Assembly (NCBI RefSeq): GCF_036345155.1
Contig: NZ_CP107772.1
Location: forward strand, 6,572,001-6,636,000
Direction: 5' to 3'
DNA length: 64,000 nucleotides
Origin: Streptomyces sp. NBC_00582
Lineage (GTDB): Bacteria > Actinomycetota > Actinomycetes > Streptomycetales > Streptomycetaceae
Positions 16,084 through 23,951 of the stretch are shown in pieces. The notes under the pieces were generated by a model that saw only the letters and a list, made by a program, of their open reading frames with translations, was not told the DNA's origin and searched no databases. A program made the position numbers and the translations under genes. Numbering within the stretch: the first letter of the stretch is position 1; every line of letters starts with the position of its first letter.

Positions 16084-17502
16084 ATGGCAACGGCGCCCAG
16101 CGTCTCCTACTCGATGACGGTCAGGCTGGAGGTGCCCGCGAGCGGAACCGCGGTCTCCCAGCTCACCACGGCCGTCGAGTCCCACGGAGGCTCGGTCACC
16201 GGCCTCGACGTCACCGCCTCCGGGCACGAGAAGCTCCGCATCGACGTCACCATCGCGGCCACGTCGACCGCGCACGCCGACGAGATCGTCGAGCAGCTCC
16301 GCCTCATCGAGGGCGTCACGCTCGGCAAGGTCTCCGACCGTACGTTCCTGATGCACCTCGGCGGCAAGATCGAGATGGCGTCCAAGCACCCCATCCGCAA
16401 CCGTGACGACCTCTCCATGGTCTACACGCCCGGTGTGGCCCGCGTCTGCATGGCGATCGCCGAGAACCCCGAGGACGCCCGCCGCCTCACCATCAAGCGC
16501 AACTCCGTTGCGGTCGTGACGGACGGCTCCGCCGTACTGGGCCTGGGCAACATCGGCCCCAAGGCCGCGCTGCCCGTCATGGAGGGCAAGGCGGCCCTCT
16601 TCAAGCGGTTCGCCGGCATCGACGCCTGGCCGATCTGCCTGGACACCCAGGACACCGACGCGATCGTCGAGATCGTCAAGGCCATCGCCCCCGGGTTCGC
16701 CGGCATCAACCTCGAGGACATCTCCGCCCCGCGCTGCTTCGAGATCGAGGCCCGGCTGCGCGAGGCCCTCGACATCCCCGTCTTCCACGACGACCAGCAC
16801 GGCACCGCGATCGTCGTCCTCGCCGCGCTGACCAACGCCCTGCGGGTGGCGGCCAAGAGCATCGAGTCGATCCGCGTCGTGATGTCCGGCGCCGGCGCCG
16901 CGGGCACCGCCATCCTCAAGCTGCTGATCGCGGCCGGCGTGAAGAACGCCGTCGTCGCCGACATCCACGGCGTGGTGCACGCCGGCCGTGAGGACCTCGT
17001 CGACGCCGCCCCCGGCTCGGCGCTGCGCTGGATCGCCGACAACACCAACCCCGAGGGCCTCACCGGCACCCTCAAGGAAGCGGTGCGCGGCGCCGACGTC
17101 TTCATCGGTGTCTCCGCCCCGAACGTCCTCGACGGCGACGACGTGGCCGCCATGGCCGAGGGTGCGATCGTGTTCGCGCTCGCGAACCCGGACCCCGAGG
17201 TCGACCCGGCGGTCGCCCGCCAGACGGCCGCCGTCGTGGCCACCGGTCGCTCCGACTTCCCCAACCAGATCAACAACGTGCTGGTCTTCCCGGGTGTCTT
17301 CCGCGGCCTGCTGGACGCCCAGTCCCGCACCGTCAACACGGAGATGATGCTCGCGGCCGCGAAGGCCCTCGCGGACGTCGTCAGCGACGACGAGCTGAAC
17401 GCGAACTACATCATCCCGAGCGTCTTCAACGACAAGGTCGCCGGAGCGGTCGCGGGCGCCGTCCGCGACGCCGCGAAGGCGGCCGGCGCGTCGGCCTCGT
17501 AG
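16084..17502 (+). CDS. NAD-dependent malic enzyme with N-terminal ACT domain
   Basis: 472 residues. An N-terminal ACT-like domain (about 5-85: SYSMTVRLEVPASGTAVSQL, then LRLIEGVTLGKVSDRTFLMHL) precedes the malic domain (VYTPGVARVCMAI, then VTDGSAVLGLGNIGPKAALP) with the metal-binding FHDDQHGTAIVVLAAL, and the NAD(P) domain (VMSGAGAAGTAI). It oxidatively decarboxylates malate to pyruvate, feeding pyruvate and reducing power to metabolism. The S. coelicolor orthologue (SCO2951) is the NAD-specific form, so NAD is likely here. The ACT domain suggests allosteric control. The ATG follows GAGGAAG. Confidence 0.9.
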   Translation: MATAPSVSYSMTVRLEVPASGTAVSQLTTAVESHGGSVTGLDVTASGHEKLRIDVTIAATSTAHADEIVEQLRLIEGVTLGKVSDRTFLMHLGGKIEMASKHPIRNRDDLSMVYTPGVARVCMAIAENPEDARRLTIKRNSVAVVTDGSAVLGLGNIGPKAALPVMEGKAALFKRFAGIDAWPICLDTQDTDAIVEIVKAIAPGFAGINLEDISAPRCFEIEARLREALDIPVFHDDQHGTAIVVLAALTNALRVAAKSIESIRVVMSGAGAAGTAILKLLIAAGVKNAVVADIHGVVHAGREDLVDAAPGSALRWIADNTNPEGLTGTLKEAVRGADVFIGVSAPNVLDGDDVAAMAEGAIVFALANPDPEVDPAVARQTAAVVATGRSDFPNQINNVLVFPGVFRGLLDAQSRTVNTEMMLAAAKALADVVSDDELNANYIIPSVFNDKVAGAVAGAVRDAAKAAGASAS

Positions 17503-17789
17503 TCCCGCGGGACGCGCGGGGACTGTGAGGATCACCACGGTCCCCGCCTCCGGCGCGTCGCGGGACCCCTTCCGGCGGGGTGTGTCTATCGTGGCCAGAG
17601 CCACAGGCGCGCTTCGGGTGACTCCCAAGGGTGTTCCCATGACTCCTGCGGGTGCCGGATTGGCTTTCCCGCCGCAGGTAGGGGCAGGATGCGTCCCTGG
17701 GCGCCAGCACATCGCTTTTTCGCTGTGCCCACTATGCGGCTCCGCCGCGTGGCACGCCGCAACGGCAAGAAGAACACGGGAGTAACAAC

Positions 17790-18071
17790 ATGAACCGCAG
17801 TGAGCTGGTGGCCGCGCTGGCCGACCGCGCCGAGGTGACCCGCAAGGACGCCGACGCCGTGCTGGCCGCGTTCGCCGAGGTCGTCGGCGACATCGTCTCC
17901 AAGGGCGACGAGAAGGTCACCATCCCCGGCTTCCTGACCTTCGAGCGCACCCACCGTGCCGCTCGCACCGCGCGCAACCCGCAGACCGGCGACCCGATCC
18001 AGATCCCGGCCGGCTACAGCGTGAAGGTCTCCGCGGGCTCGAAGCTCAAGGAAGCGGCCAAGGGCAAGTGA
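17790..18071 (+). CDS. hupA: HU-family nucleoid protein
   Basis: 93 residues, the usual length of a plain HU without the Lys/Ala tail of HupS. The family signature GFLTFERTHRAARTARNPQTG is seen at residues about 48-68, and the rest (MNRSELVAALADRA, KLKEAAKGK) fits throughout. HU dimers bend and compact DNA with little sequence preference. Lacking the basic tail, this is the vegetative form (HupA, SCO2950 in S. coelicolor). The 287-bp gap before it contains no gene I can support. Confidence 0.95.
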   Translation: MNRSELVAALADRAEVTRKDADAVLAAFAEVVGDIVSKGDEKVTIPGFLTFERTHRAARTARNPQTGDPIQIPAGYSVKVSAGSKLKEAAKGK

Positions 18072-18097
18072 CGCTCCGCTGAGAGCGTCGTAGGCGA

Positions 18098-18150
18098 CTG
18101 CGGGCCGGCTGTGGCTGGTCGCGCAGTTCCCCGCGCCCCTTCGGGGGCGC
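18098..18150. repeat. Streptomyces dispersed intergenic repeat
   Basis: The stretch with GTGGCTGGTCGCGCAGTTCC and the following CGCGCCCCTTCGGGGGCGCG hairpin is a sequence I recognise from very many Streptomyces intergenic regions, usually just after genes. Only one copy is in this window. It may act as a terminator. Confidence 0.6.
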
Positions 18151-18182
18151 GTCGTCCGCGGCGAGCGCGGACAACGACAAAC

Positions 18183-18209
18183 GGGGCGGCCCCTCCCAGG
18201 GGCCGCCCC
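18183..18209. terminator. Bidirectional terminator between hupA and murA
   Basis: A perfect 11-bp stem GGGGCGGCCCC / GGGGCCGCCCC with a TCCCA loop, placed between two convergent genes. Confidence 0.85.
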
Positions 18210-18234
18210 ATCGTCGTACCGGACATCGGACAGC

Positions 18235-19581
18235 TCAGCCGAGCGCCTTGCCCGGGAGCTCGACCTTCGCGCCCAGCTCCACGAGCTTCTCCATGAAGTT
18301 CTCGTAGCCGCGGTTGATCAGGTCGATGCCGTGGACGCGGGACGTGCCCTGGGCCGCGAGGGCGGCGATCAGGTACGAGAAGCCGCCGCGCAGGTCGGGG
18401 ATGACCAGATCGGCGCCCTGGAGCTTGGTGGGGCCGGAGACGACCGCGGAGTGCAGGAAGTTGCGCTGGCCGAAGCGGCAGTCCGAGCCGCCCAGGCACT
18501 CGCGGTAGAGCTGGATGTGTGCGCCCATCTGGTTCAGCGCCGAGGTGAAGCCCAGCCGGGACTCGTAGACCGTCTCGTGGACGATGGACAGGCCCGTCGC
18601 CTGGGTCAGCGCGACCACCAGCGGCTGCTGCCAGTCGGTCTGGAAGCCCGGGTGCACGTCCGTTTCGAGGGCGATGGACTTCAGCTGGCCGCCGGGGTGC
18701 CAGAAGCGGATGCCCTCGTCGTCGATCTGGAAGGCACCGCCCACCTTCCGGTAGGTGTTCAGGAACGTCATCATCGAGCGCTGCTGCGCGCCGTGGACGT
18801 AGATGTTGCCCTCGGTCGCCAGCGCCGCCGACGCCCACGACGCGGCCTCCAGCCGGTCCGCCAGCGCACGGTGCGTGTAGCCGCCGAGCTTCTCCACACC
18901 GGTGATGCGGATCGTGCGGTCGGTGTCGATCGCGATGATCGCGCCCATCTTCTGCAGAACGCAGATCAGGTCCTCGATCTCCGGCTCGACCGCCGCGTTG
19001 GACAGCTCGGTGACGCCCTCCGCGAGGACGGCCGTCAGCAGCACCTGCTCGGTCGCGCCCACCGACGGGTACGGCAGCCGGATCTTCGTGCCGCGCAGCC
19101 GCCGCGGCGCCTCCAGGTACTGCCCGTCGGCCCGCTTCTCGATCGTCGCGCCGAACTGCCGCAGCACCTCGAAGTGGAAGTCGATGGGCCGGCCACCGAT
19201 GTCGCAGCCGCCGAGGCCGGGGATGAAGGCGTGGCCGAGACGGTGCAGCAGCGGACCGCACAGGAGGATCGGGATACGGCTCGAGCCCGCGTGGGCATCG
19301 ATGTCGGCGACGTTCGCGCTCTCCACGTAGGTCGGGTCGAGCACCAGCTCGCCCGGCTCCTCACCCGGACGGACCGTCACCCCGTGCAGTTGCAGCAGAC
19401 CGCGTACAACCCGCACGTCACGGATGTCCGGAACGTTGCGCAGCCGACTCGGCTCACTGCCCAGCAGGGCGGCGACCATGGCCTTCGGTACGAGGTTCTT
19501 CGCACCGCGGACACGGATCTCGCCCTCGAGCGGGGTTCCGCCGTGGACCAGCAGTACGTCGTCAGAGCCGTTGACGGTCAT
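18235..19581 (-). CDS. murA: UDP-N-acetylglucosamine 1-carboxyvinyltransferase
   Basis: 448 residues. It transfers enolpyruvate from PEP to UDP-GlcNAc, the first committed step of peptidoglycan synthesis, in the cytosol. The repeated inside-out barrel of EPSP-synthase-fold enzymes is evident (GEIRVRGAKNLVPKAMVAAL at the start; repeated LRG and IPDLRGG motifs). The active-site loop LGGCDIGGRPIDFH has the catalytic Cys126, so fosfomycin sensitivity is expected. The ATG at 19581 gives MTVNGSDDVLLVHGG; longer readings upstream are not conserved. Streptomyces usually has a second murA elsewhere. Confidence 0.93.
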   Translation of the reverse strand: MTVNGSDDVLLVHGGTPLEGEIRVRGAKNLVPKAMVAALLGSEPSRLRNVPDIRDVRVVRGLLQLHGVTVRPGEEPGELVLDPTYVESANVADIDAHAGSSRIPILLCGPLLHRLGHAFIPGLGGCDIGGRPIDFHFEVLRQFGATIEKRADGQYLEAPRRLRGTKIRLPYPSVGATEQVLLTAVLAEGVTELSNAAVEPEIEDLICVLQKMGAIIAIDTDRTIRITGVEKLGGYTHRALADRLEAASWASAALATEGNIYVHGAQQRSMMTFLNTYRKVGGAFQIDDEGIRFWHPGGQLKSIALETDVHPGFQTDWQQPLVVALTQATGLSIVHETVYESRLGFTSALNQMGAHIQLYRECLGGSDCRFGQRNFLHSAVVSGPTKLQGADLVIPDLRGGFSYLIAALAAQGTSRVHGIDLINRGYENFMEKLVELGAKVELPGKALG

Positions 19582-19861
19582 GTATCTCGCGTTCCATGGG
19601 TGGTGGACTGGGGCAGGGGCCAGTGGATGGGGCAAGGGCCAGAGCAGACAGGGTAATCGCCCCCCGCCCCCCTCCCGTAAGCCCAAGGGACGCCCAGGGA
19701 CGTCATAGCTGTGTCACAACACGAACCGTTCCGTGGCGGGCACATGCGGTCACCGGGCGGGCCCCGTCGTGTTCGTGCGCCCGGACCGCATCCGTGCGCC
19801 CGACCTGCCCCTCGCCCGTGTGTCCGCATTGCCTCCCCACTTCACGGGAAGATGCGGGATC

Positions 19862-20443
19862 ATGTCTGGCATGACCGAGGTGTCCTCGCTCACAGGGCGG
19901 CTGCTCGTGGCCACGCCCGCCCTGGCGGACCCGAACTTCGACCGTGCGGTGGTGCTCCTTCTCGACCACGACGAGGAGGGCTCCCTCGGTGTCGTCCTCA
20001 ACCGTCCGACGCCCGTCGGCGTGGGCGACATCCTGGAGGGCTGGGCCGACCTCACCGGGGAACCGGGCGTGGTCTTCCAGGGCGGCCCGGTGTCCCTCGA
20101 CTCCGCGCTGGGCGTCGCCGTGATCCCCGGCGACTCCTCGGGCGACCGCGGCCCCCTCGGCTGGCGCCGGGTGCACGGCGCGATCGGCCTCGTCGACCTG
20201 GAGGCCCCGCCGGAACTCCTCGCCTCGGCCCTCGGCTCCCTGCGGATCTTCGCCGGTTACGCCGGCTGGGGACCCGGCCAACTGGAGGACGAACTGGTCG
20301 AGGGCGCCTGGTACGTCGTCGAGTCCGAACCCGGCGACGTCTCCTCCCCGTCCCCGGAAAGACTCTGGCGCGAGGTCCTGCGCCGCCAGCGCAACGAGCT
20401 CGCGATGGTGGCGACGTACCCGGACGACCCTTCGCTCAACTGA
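19862..20443 (+). CDS. YqgE/AlgH family protein
   Basis: 193 residues, the family length. Conserved features include LTGRLLVATPALADPNFDRA, then GVVLNRPT, FQGGPV and a C-terminal FAGYAGWGPGQLEDEL. The biochemical role is not established in any organism; in Pseudomonas AlgH affects alginate and virulence genes. The ATG at 19862 is preceded by GGAAG; a second ATG lies three codons later. It is divergent from murA. Confidence 0.85.
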   Translation: MSGMTEVSSLTGRLLVATPALADPNFDRAVVLLLDHDEEGSLGVVLNRPTPVGVGDILEGWADLTGEPGVVFQGGPVSLDSALGVAVIPGDSSGDRGPLGWRRVHGAIGLVDLEAPPELLASALGSLRIFAGYAGWGPGQLEDELVEGAWYVVESEPGDVSSPSPERLWREVLRRQRNELAMVATYPDDPSLN

Positions 20444-20472
20444 TCGCTGTGACCTTCAGTACCCTTGGGCGC

Positions 20473-20760
20473 ATGAGCACTCTTGAGCCCGAGCGCGGTA
20501 CTGGTACGGGGACCCTCGTAGAGCCGACGCCGCAGGTGTCGCACGGCGACGGTGACCACGAGCGCTTCGCGCACTACGTCCAGAAGGACAAGATCATGGC
20601 GAGCGCCCTGGACGGGACGCCCGTCGTGGCGCTGTGCGGCAAGGTGTGGGTGCCCGGCCGCGACCCGAAGAAGTACCCCGTGTGCCCGATGTGCAAGGAG
20701 ATCTTCGAGTCGATGGGCGCGGGCGGCGGCGACGACAAGGGCGGCAAGGGCGGCAAGTAG
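20473..20760 (+). CDS. DUF3039 protein, putative zinc ribbon
   Basis: 95 residues. The core HERFAHYVQKDKIMASALDG, then VALCGKVWVPGRDPKKYPVC and PMCKEIFESM, is the DUF3039 signature found across actinobacteria. Three Cys (CGK, VCPMC) suggest metal binding. The function is unknown. A TACCCT hexamer lies 7 bp before the ATG with no ribosome site, so the mRNA may be leaderless. Confidence 0.85.
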   Translation: MSTLEPERGTGTGTLVEPTPQVSHGDGDHERFAHYVQKDKIMASALDGTPVVALCGKVWVPGRDPKKYPVCPMCKEIFESMGAGGGDDKGGKGGK

Positions 20761-20789
20761 CCCACGGCATCGGCCCACGGGATCTCCGA

Positions 20790-20828
20790 GGCCCTCGGGG
20801 CGCGGTTGGACGCGCCCCGGGGGCCTTT
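20790..20828 (+). terminator. Terminator of the DUF3039 gene
   Basis: A 15-bp stem (20790-20804 with 20811-20825, one T-G pair), a 6-nt loop, then TTT. It starts 30 bp after the stop. Confidence 0.8.
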
Positions 20829-20943
20829 GGCGTGTTCCGGCGTTGCACGGAGTGCGTCGGCGGGTCACAGAGTGGTGGAGACCTCTTGTGGTCGTGTTCC
20901 CGGAGTGCCTAACCTCCGGGTGTTGTGCATGGCGAAACGGTGA

Positions 20944-20958
20944 TTGCACATGTTGCAA
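20944..20958. promoter_or_regulatory. Dyad in the hexosaminidase upstream region
   Basis: TTGCA-n5-TGCAA in an AT-richer patch about 200 bp before the hexosaminidase. I saw no DasR-type site in the 20829-21153 gap and no gene there. Confidence 0.3.
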
Positions 20959-21153
20959 CGACGCGGCTTCGGTGGAGGTATCCGGATGGTCCCCGGAATT
21001 CGACCGTCACTTCCTCGGCGACCCATTCCGGATCCGCTTACCGAACCGCCTTGTTGATCATCTTCTCGGGGCCCGGACGGTGCGCTGAAGAGTTTCGCGA
21101 AAGGGCCCCGCACGCCCGCGGTGGATTTCTTTGCCGCCCTTTCAAGGAGTGAC

Positions 21154-22803
21154 GTGACCTCTCCCACGGATCTCATTCCCGCGCCCCGTGCCGTGGAGGG
21201 CCCCATGCGCTGCGGTGTCGTGTTCGACGACGACACCGCACTGTGGGCCGGGCCCGGTACCGAGGCCACCGAGCGCTGGCTGCGCTCCACCCTGGGCGCC
21301 GCCCTCGGCCTGCCCCTGCGGCCCGGGTCCGAGGGTGCCCGCGACTCCGTCCAGCTGCTCCTGGACGAGACGCTGGAGCCGGAGGCGTACCGCCTGGGCG
21401 TCGTCGCGAACCGGGGCGTCGAGATCCGCGGCGGATCCGCGGCCGGTGTCTTCTGGGGCGCCCAGACCCTGCGTCAGCTCCTCGGTCGCCACGCCTTCCG
21501 GCGCGCCCCCGTGCGCCCCGGCATCCGCTACGGCATCCCCCATCAGATCATCGAGGACGCCCCCCGCTTCCGCTGGCGGGGCCTCATGCTCGACGTCGCC
21601 CGGCACTTCATGCCCAAGGAAGGCGTCCTGCGCTATCTGGATCTGATGGCCGCGCACAAACTGAACGTCTTCCACTTCCATCTGACGGACGATCAGGGCT
21701 GGCGGATCGAGATCAAGAGGTATCCCCGGCTGACCGAGGTCGGCTCCTGGCGGTCCCGCACGAAATTCGGCCATCGTGCCTCACCCCTGTGGGACGAGAG
21801 GCCGCACGGCGGCTTCTACACCCAGGACGACATCCGGGAGATCGTCGCCTACGCCGCCGAGCGGCATATCGCGGTCGTCCCCGAAATCGACGTACCGGGC
21901 CACTCGCAGGCCGCGATCGCCGCGTATCCCGAACTCGGCAACTCCGACGTCATCGACACCACCCGCCTCTCCGTCTGGGACACCTGGGGCGTCAACCCCA
22001 ACGTACTCGCCCCCACGGACAACACCCTGCGCTTCTACGAAGGGGTGTTCGAGGAGGTCCTGGAGCTGTTCCCCGCCGACGCCGCGCGGTTCTCGGCGTT
22101 CGTCCACATCGGCGGTGACGAATGTCCCAAGGACCAGTGGCGGCAGTCCCCCGCCGCACAGGCCCGGCGGAAGGAACTCGGGCTCGCCGACGAGGACGCC
22201 CTGCAGTCCTGGTTCGTACGGCACTTCGACACCTGGCTGTCCGCGCGCGGGCGCCGGCTGATCGGCTGGGACGAGATCCTGGAGGGCGGCCTCGCGCCCG
22301 GCGCGGCCGTGTCGTCCTGGCGCGGCTATGCGGGCGGGGCCGCCGCCGCGCGCGCGGGCCACGACGTCGTCATGTGCCCCGAGCAGCAGGTCTACCTCGA
22401 CCACCGGCAGCACGGCGGTCCGGACGAGCCGGTGCCCATCGGGTACGTCCGCACCCTGGAGGACGTCTACCGGTTCGAGCCCGTGCCCGAGGGGTTCACG
22501 CCGCAGGAGACGGCGCATGTGCTGGGCACTCAGGCCAACCTGTGGACCGAGGTGATGGAGGACCACGCGCGCGTGGACTACCAGGCGTTCCCCCGGCTCG
22601 CCGCGTTCGCCGAGGTCGCCTGGAGTGCCCTGCCGGCCCCCGGGGACCGGGACTTCGCCGACTTCGAACGGCGGATGGAGGCCCACTACGGCCGGCTCGA
22701 CGCCCTCGGGGTCGGCTACCGACCGCCCGAGGGGCCCCGGCCCTGGCAGCGGCGGCCCGGCGTCCTCGGCCGCCCGATCGACGGCCCGCCCCCGCACCGG
22801 TAG
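21154..22803 (+). CDS. Beta-N-acetylhexosaminidase, GH20
   Basis: 549 residues from GTG 21154, just after AAGGAG. An N-terminal alpha/beta domain precedes the TIM barrel (RFRWRGLMLDVARHFMPK, FHFHLTDDQGWRIEIKRYP, PEIDVPGHSQAAI). The catalytic Asp322-Glu323 pair sits in HIGGDECPKDQW; the Asp positions the substrate acetamido group and the Glu is the acid. The active-site Trp motif TQANLWTEVM is present. It releases terminal GlcNAc from chitin or peptidoglycan fragments. No signal peptide is visible, so it probably acts inside the cell on imported chitobiose. A PTS GlcNAc permease lies at the window's right end. Confidence 0.92.
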   Translation: MTSPTDLIPAPRAVEGPMRCGVVFDDDTALWAGPGTEATERWLRSTLGAALGLPLRPGSEGARDSVQLLLDETLEPEAYRLGVVANRGVEIRGGSAAGVFWGAQTLRQLLGRHAFRRAPVRPGIRYGIPHQIIEDAPRFRWRGLMLDVARHFMPKEGVLRYLDLMAAHKLNVFHFHLTDDQGWRIEIKRYPRLTEVGSWRSRTKFGHRASPLWDERPHGGFYTQDDIREIVAYAAERHIAVVPEIDVPGHSQAAIAAYPELGNSDVIDTTRLSVWDTWGVNPNVLAPTDNTLRFYEGVFEEVLELFPADAARFSAFVHIGGDECPKDQWRQSPAAQARRKELGLADEDALQSWFVRHFDTWLSARGRRLIGWDEILEGGLAPGAAVSSWRGYAGGAAAARAGHDVVMCPEQQVYLDHRQHGGPDEPVPIGYVRTLEDVYRFEPVPEGFTPQETAHVLGTQANLWTEVMEDHARVDYQAFPRLAAFAEVAWSALPAPGDRDFADFERRMEAHYGRLDALGVGYRPPEGPRPWQRRPGVLGRPIDGPPPHR

Positions 22804-23057
22804 CCGCCGCGGCGGTACCGTGCGCGGCGTCACGGAAAAACCCCGGCACTGTCACCGAAGAGTGGCAAATTCGAGCGCACCGGAGATGCCATGCGAAAAC
22901 GGACCATCTCGCCGGTGAGGTGGGCGAATGCCTCCTAGCGGACCCCCGTCTTCGGGTGTTGCGAACATGTGCCAGAGTTGCCACGTCCGCCCTGTCAGCA
23001 CGTACCGTACGGCGCACAGGTGGGACCACGTGGGGCAGCGGGAAGGGGCAGCCGGTT

Positions 23058-23951
23058 TTGAGCACGCACGCACCGCAGGCGGCGCAGGCCGTCACGCTGC
23101 CCACGACGCTGGACGAGGCGGTGGCGGCCCTCGCGGCCATGCCCGCCGCCGTGCCCGTGGCCGGCGGCACCGACCTGATGGCCGCCGTCAACTCGGGACA
23201 GCTCCGGCCCGCCGGTCTGGTCGGTCTCGGCCGGATCAGCGAGATCCGCGGCTGGCAGTACCAGGACGGCCACGCCCTGCTCGGCGCCGGGCTCACGCAC
23301 GCGCGCATGGGCCGACCCGACTTCGCCGCCCTGATCCCGGCGCTCGCCGCCGCCGCGCGCGCCGCGGGCCCGCCGCAGATCCGCAACGCGGGCACCCTGG
23401 GCGGCAACATCGCGACCGCGGCCCCCACCGGTGACGCGCTGCCCGTGCTGGCCGCGCTGGAGGCGACCCTGATCATCGCGGGCCCGGGCGGAGCCCGCCG
23501 GGAGATCCCGGTGTCGCATCTGCTGGCCGGCGTGGACATGCTGCGCGGCGGTGAACTGATCGGCTACGTGCGCGTGCCGCTGCTGCACGCCCCGCAGGTC
23601 TTCCTGAAGGCGACCGGCCGCACCGGCCCGGGCCGCGCCGCCGCCTCGGTCGCCGTGGTCCTCGACCCCGCCCGGCGCGGCGTCCGGTGCGCCGTCGGCG
23701 CCATAGCGCCGATGCCGCTGCGGCCCCTCGACGCCGAGCAGTGGGTCGCCCGGCTCATCGACTGGGACAACAGCCGCACGATCGTCCTCGAGGCGCTGCA
23801 CGCGTTCGGCGAGTACGTCGCCGCCGCCTGCATCCCGGACCCGACCCCGGGCGTGGACGGTTCCGTGCAGGAGCTTCCGCCCGCCGTACTGCACCTGCGG
23901 CGCACCGTCGCCGCGCTGGCCCGACGAGCACTGGGGAGGGCGCTGTCGTGA
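23058..23951 (+). CDS. Molybdenum hydroxylase FAD-binding subunit
   Basis: 297 residues from a TTG start at 23058, 9 bp after GGAAGGGG; no better start is in frame. It has the FAD-pyrophosphate motif VAGGTDLMAAVNSG and the second motif RNAGTLGGNIATAAPTGDAL of the CoxM/XdhB medium subunit. The FAD passes electrons from the Fe-S clusters to an acceptor. It is the first gene of an operon with Fe-S and molybdopterin subunits; the stop overlaps the next start (GTGA). The 254-bp region upstream contains a TTGCCA/TACCGT promoter-like pair but no gene. Confidence 0.88.
   Translation: MSTHAPQAAQAVTLPTTLDEAVAALAAMPAAVPVAGGTDLMAAVNSGQLRPAGLVGLGRISEIRGWQYQDGHALLGAGLTHARMGRPDFAALIPALAAAARAAGPPQIRNAGTLGGNIATAAPTGDALPVLAALEATLIIAGPGGARREIPVSHLLAGVDMLRGGELIGYVRVPLLHAPQVFLKATGRTGPGRAAASVAVVLDPARRGVRCAVGAIAPMPLRPLDAEQWVARLIDWDNSRTIVLEALHAFGEYVAAACIPDPTPGVDGSVQELPPAVLHLRRTVAALARRALGRALS

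Noticed and set aside
13298..16090. A very long open frame on the minus strand across the helicase gene
   Set aside because: It is antisense to a protein with clear helicase motifs. The GC-rich codon pattern of the real gene leaves the antisense frame open; the translation is low-complexity Gly/Val/Ala/Asp.
17503..17789. Riboswitch in the hupA leader
   Set aside because: No known riboswitch consensus could be recognised, and no strong terminator or anti-terminator pair was seen.
22928..23060. Short Cys-containing ORF (MCQSCHVRPVSTYRTAHRW...) before the molybdo-enzyme operon
   Set aside because: It has no clear ribosome site and its frame runs on into the FAD-subunit gene as a shadow; a promoter-like pair overlaps it.
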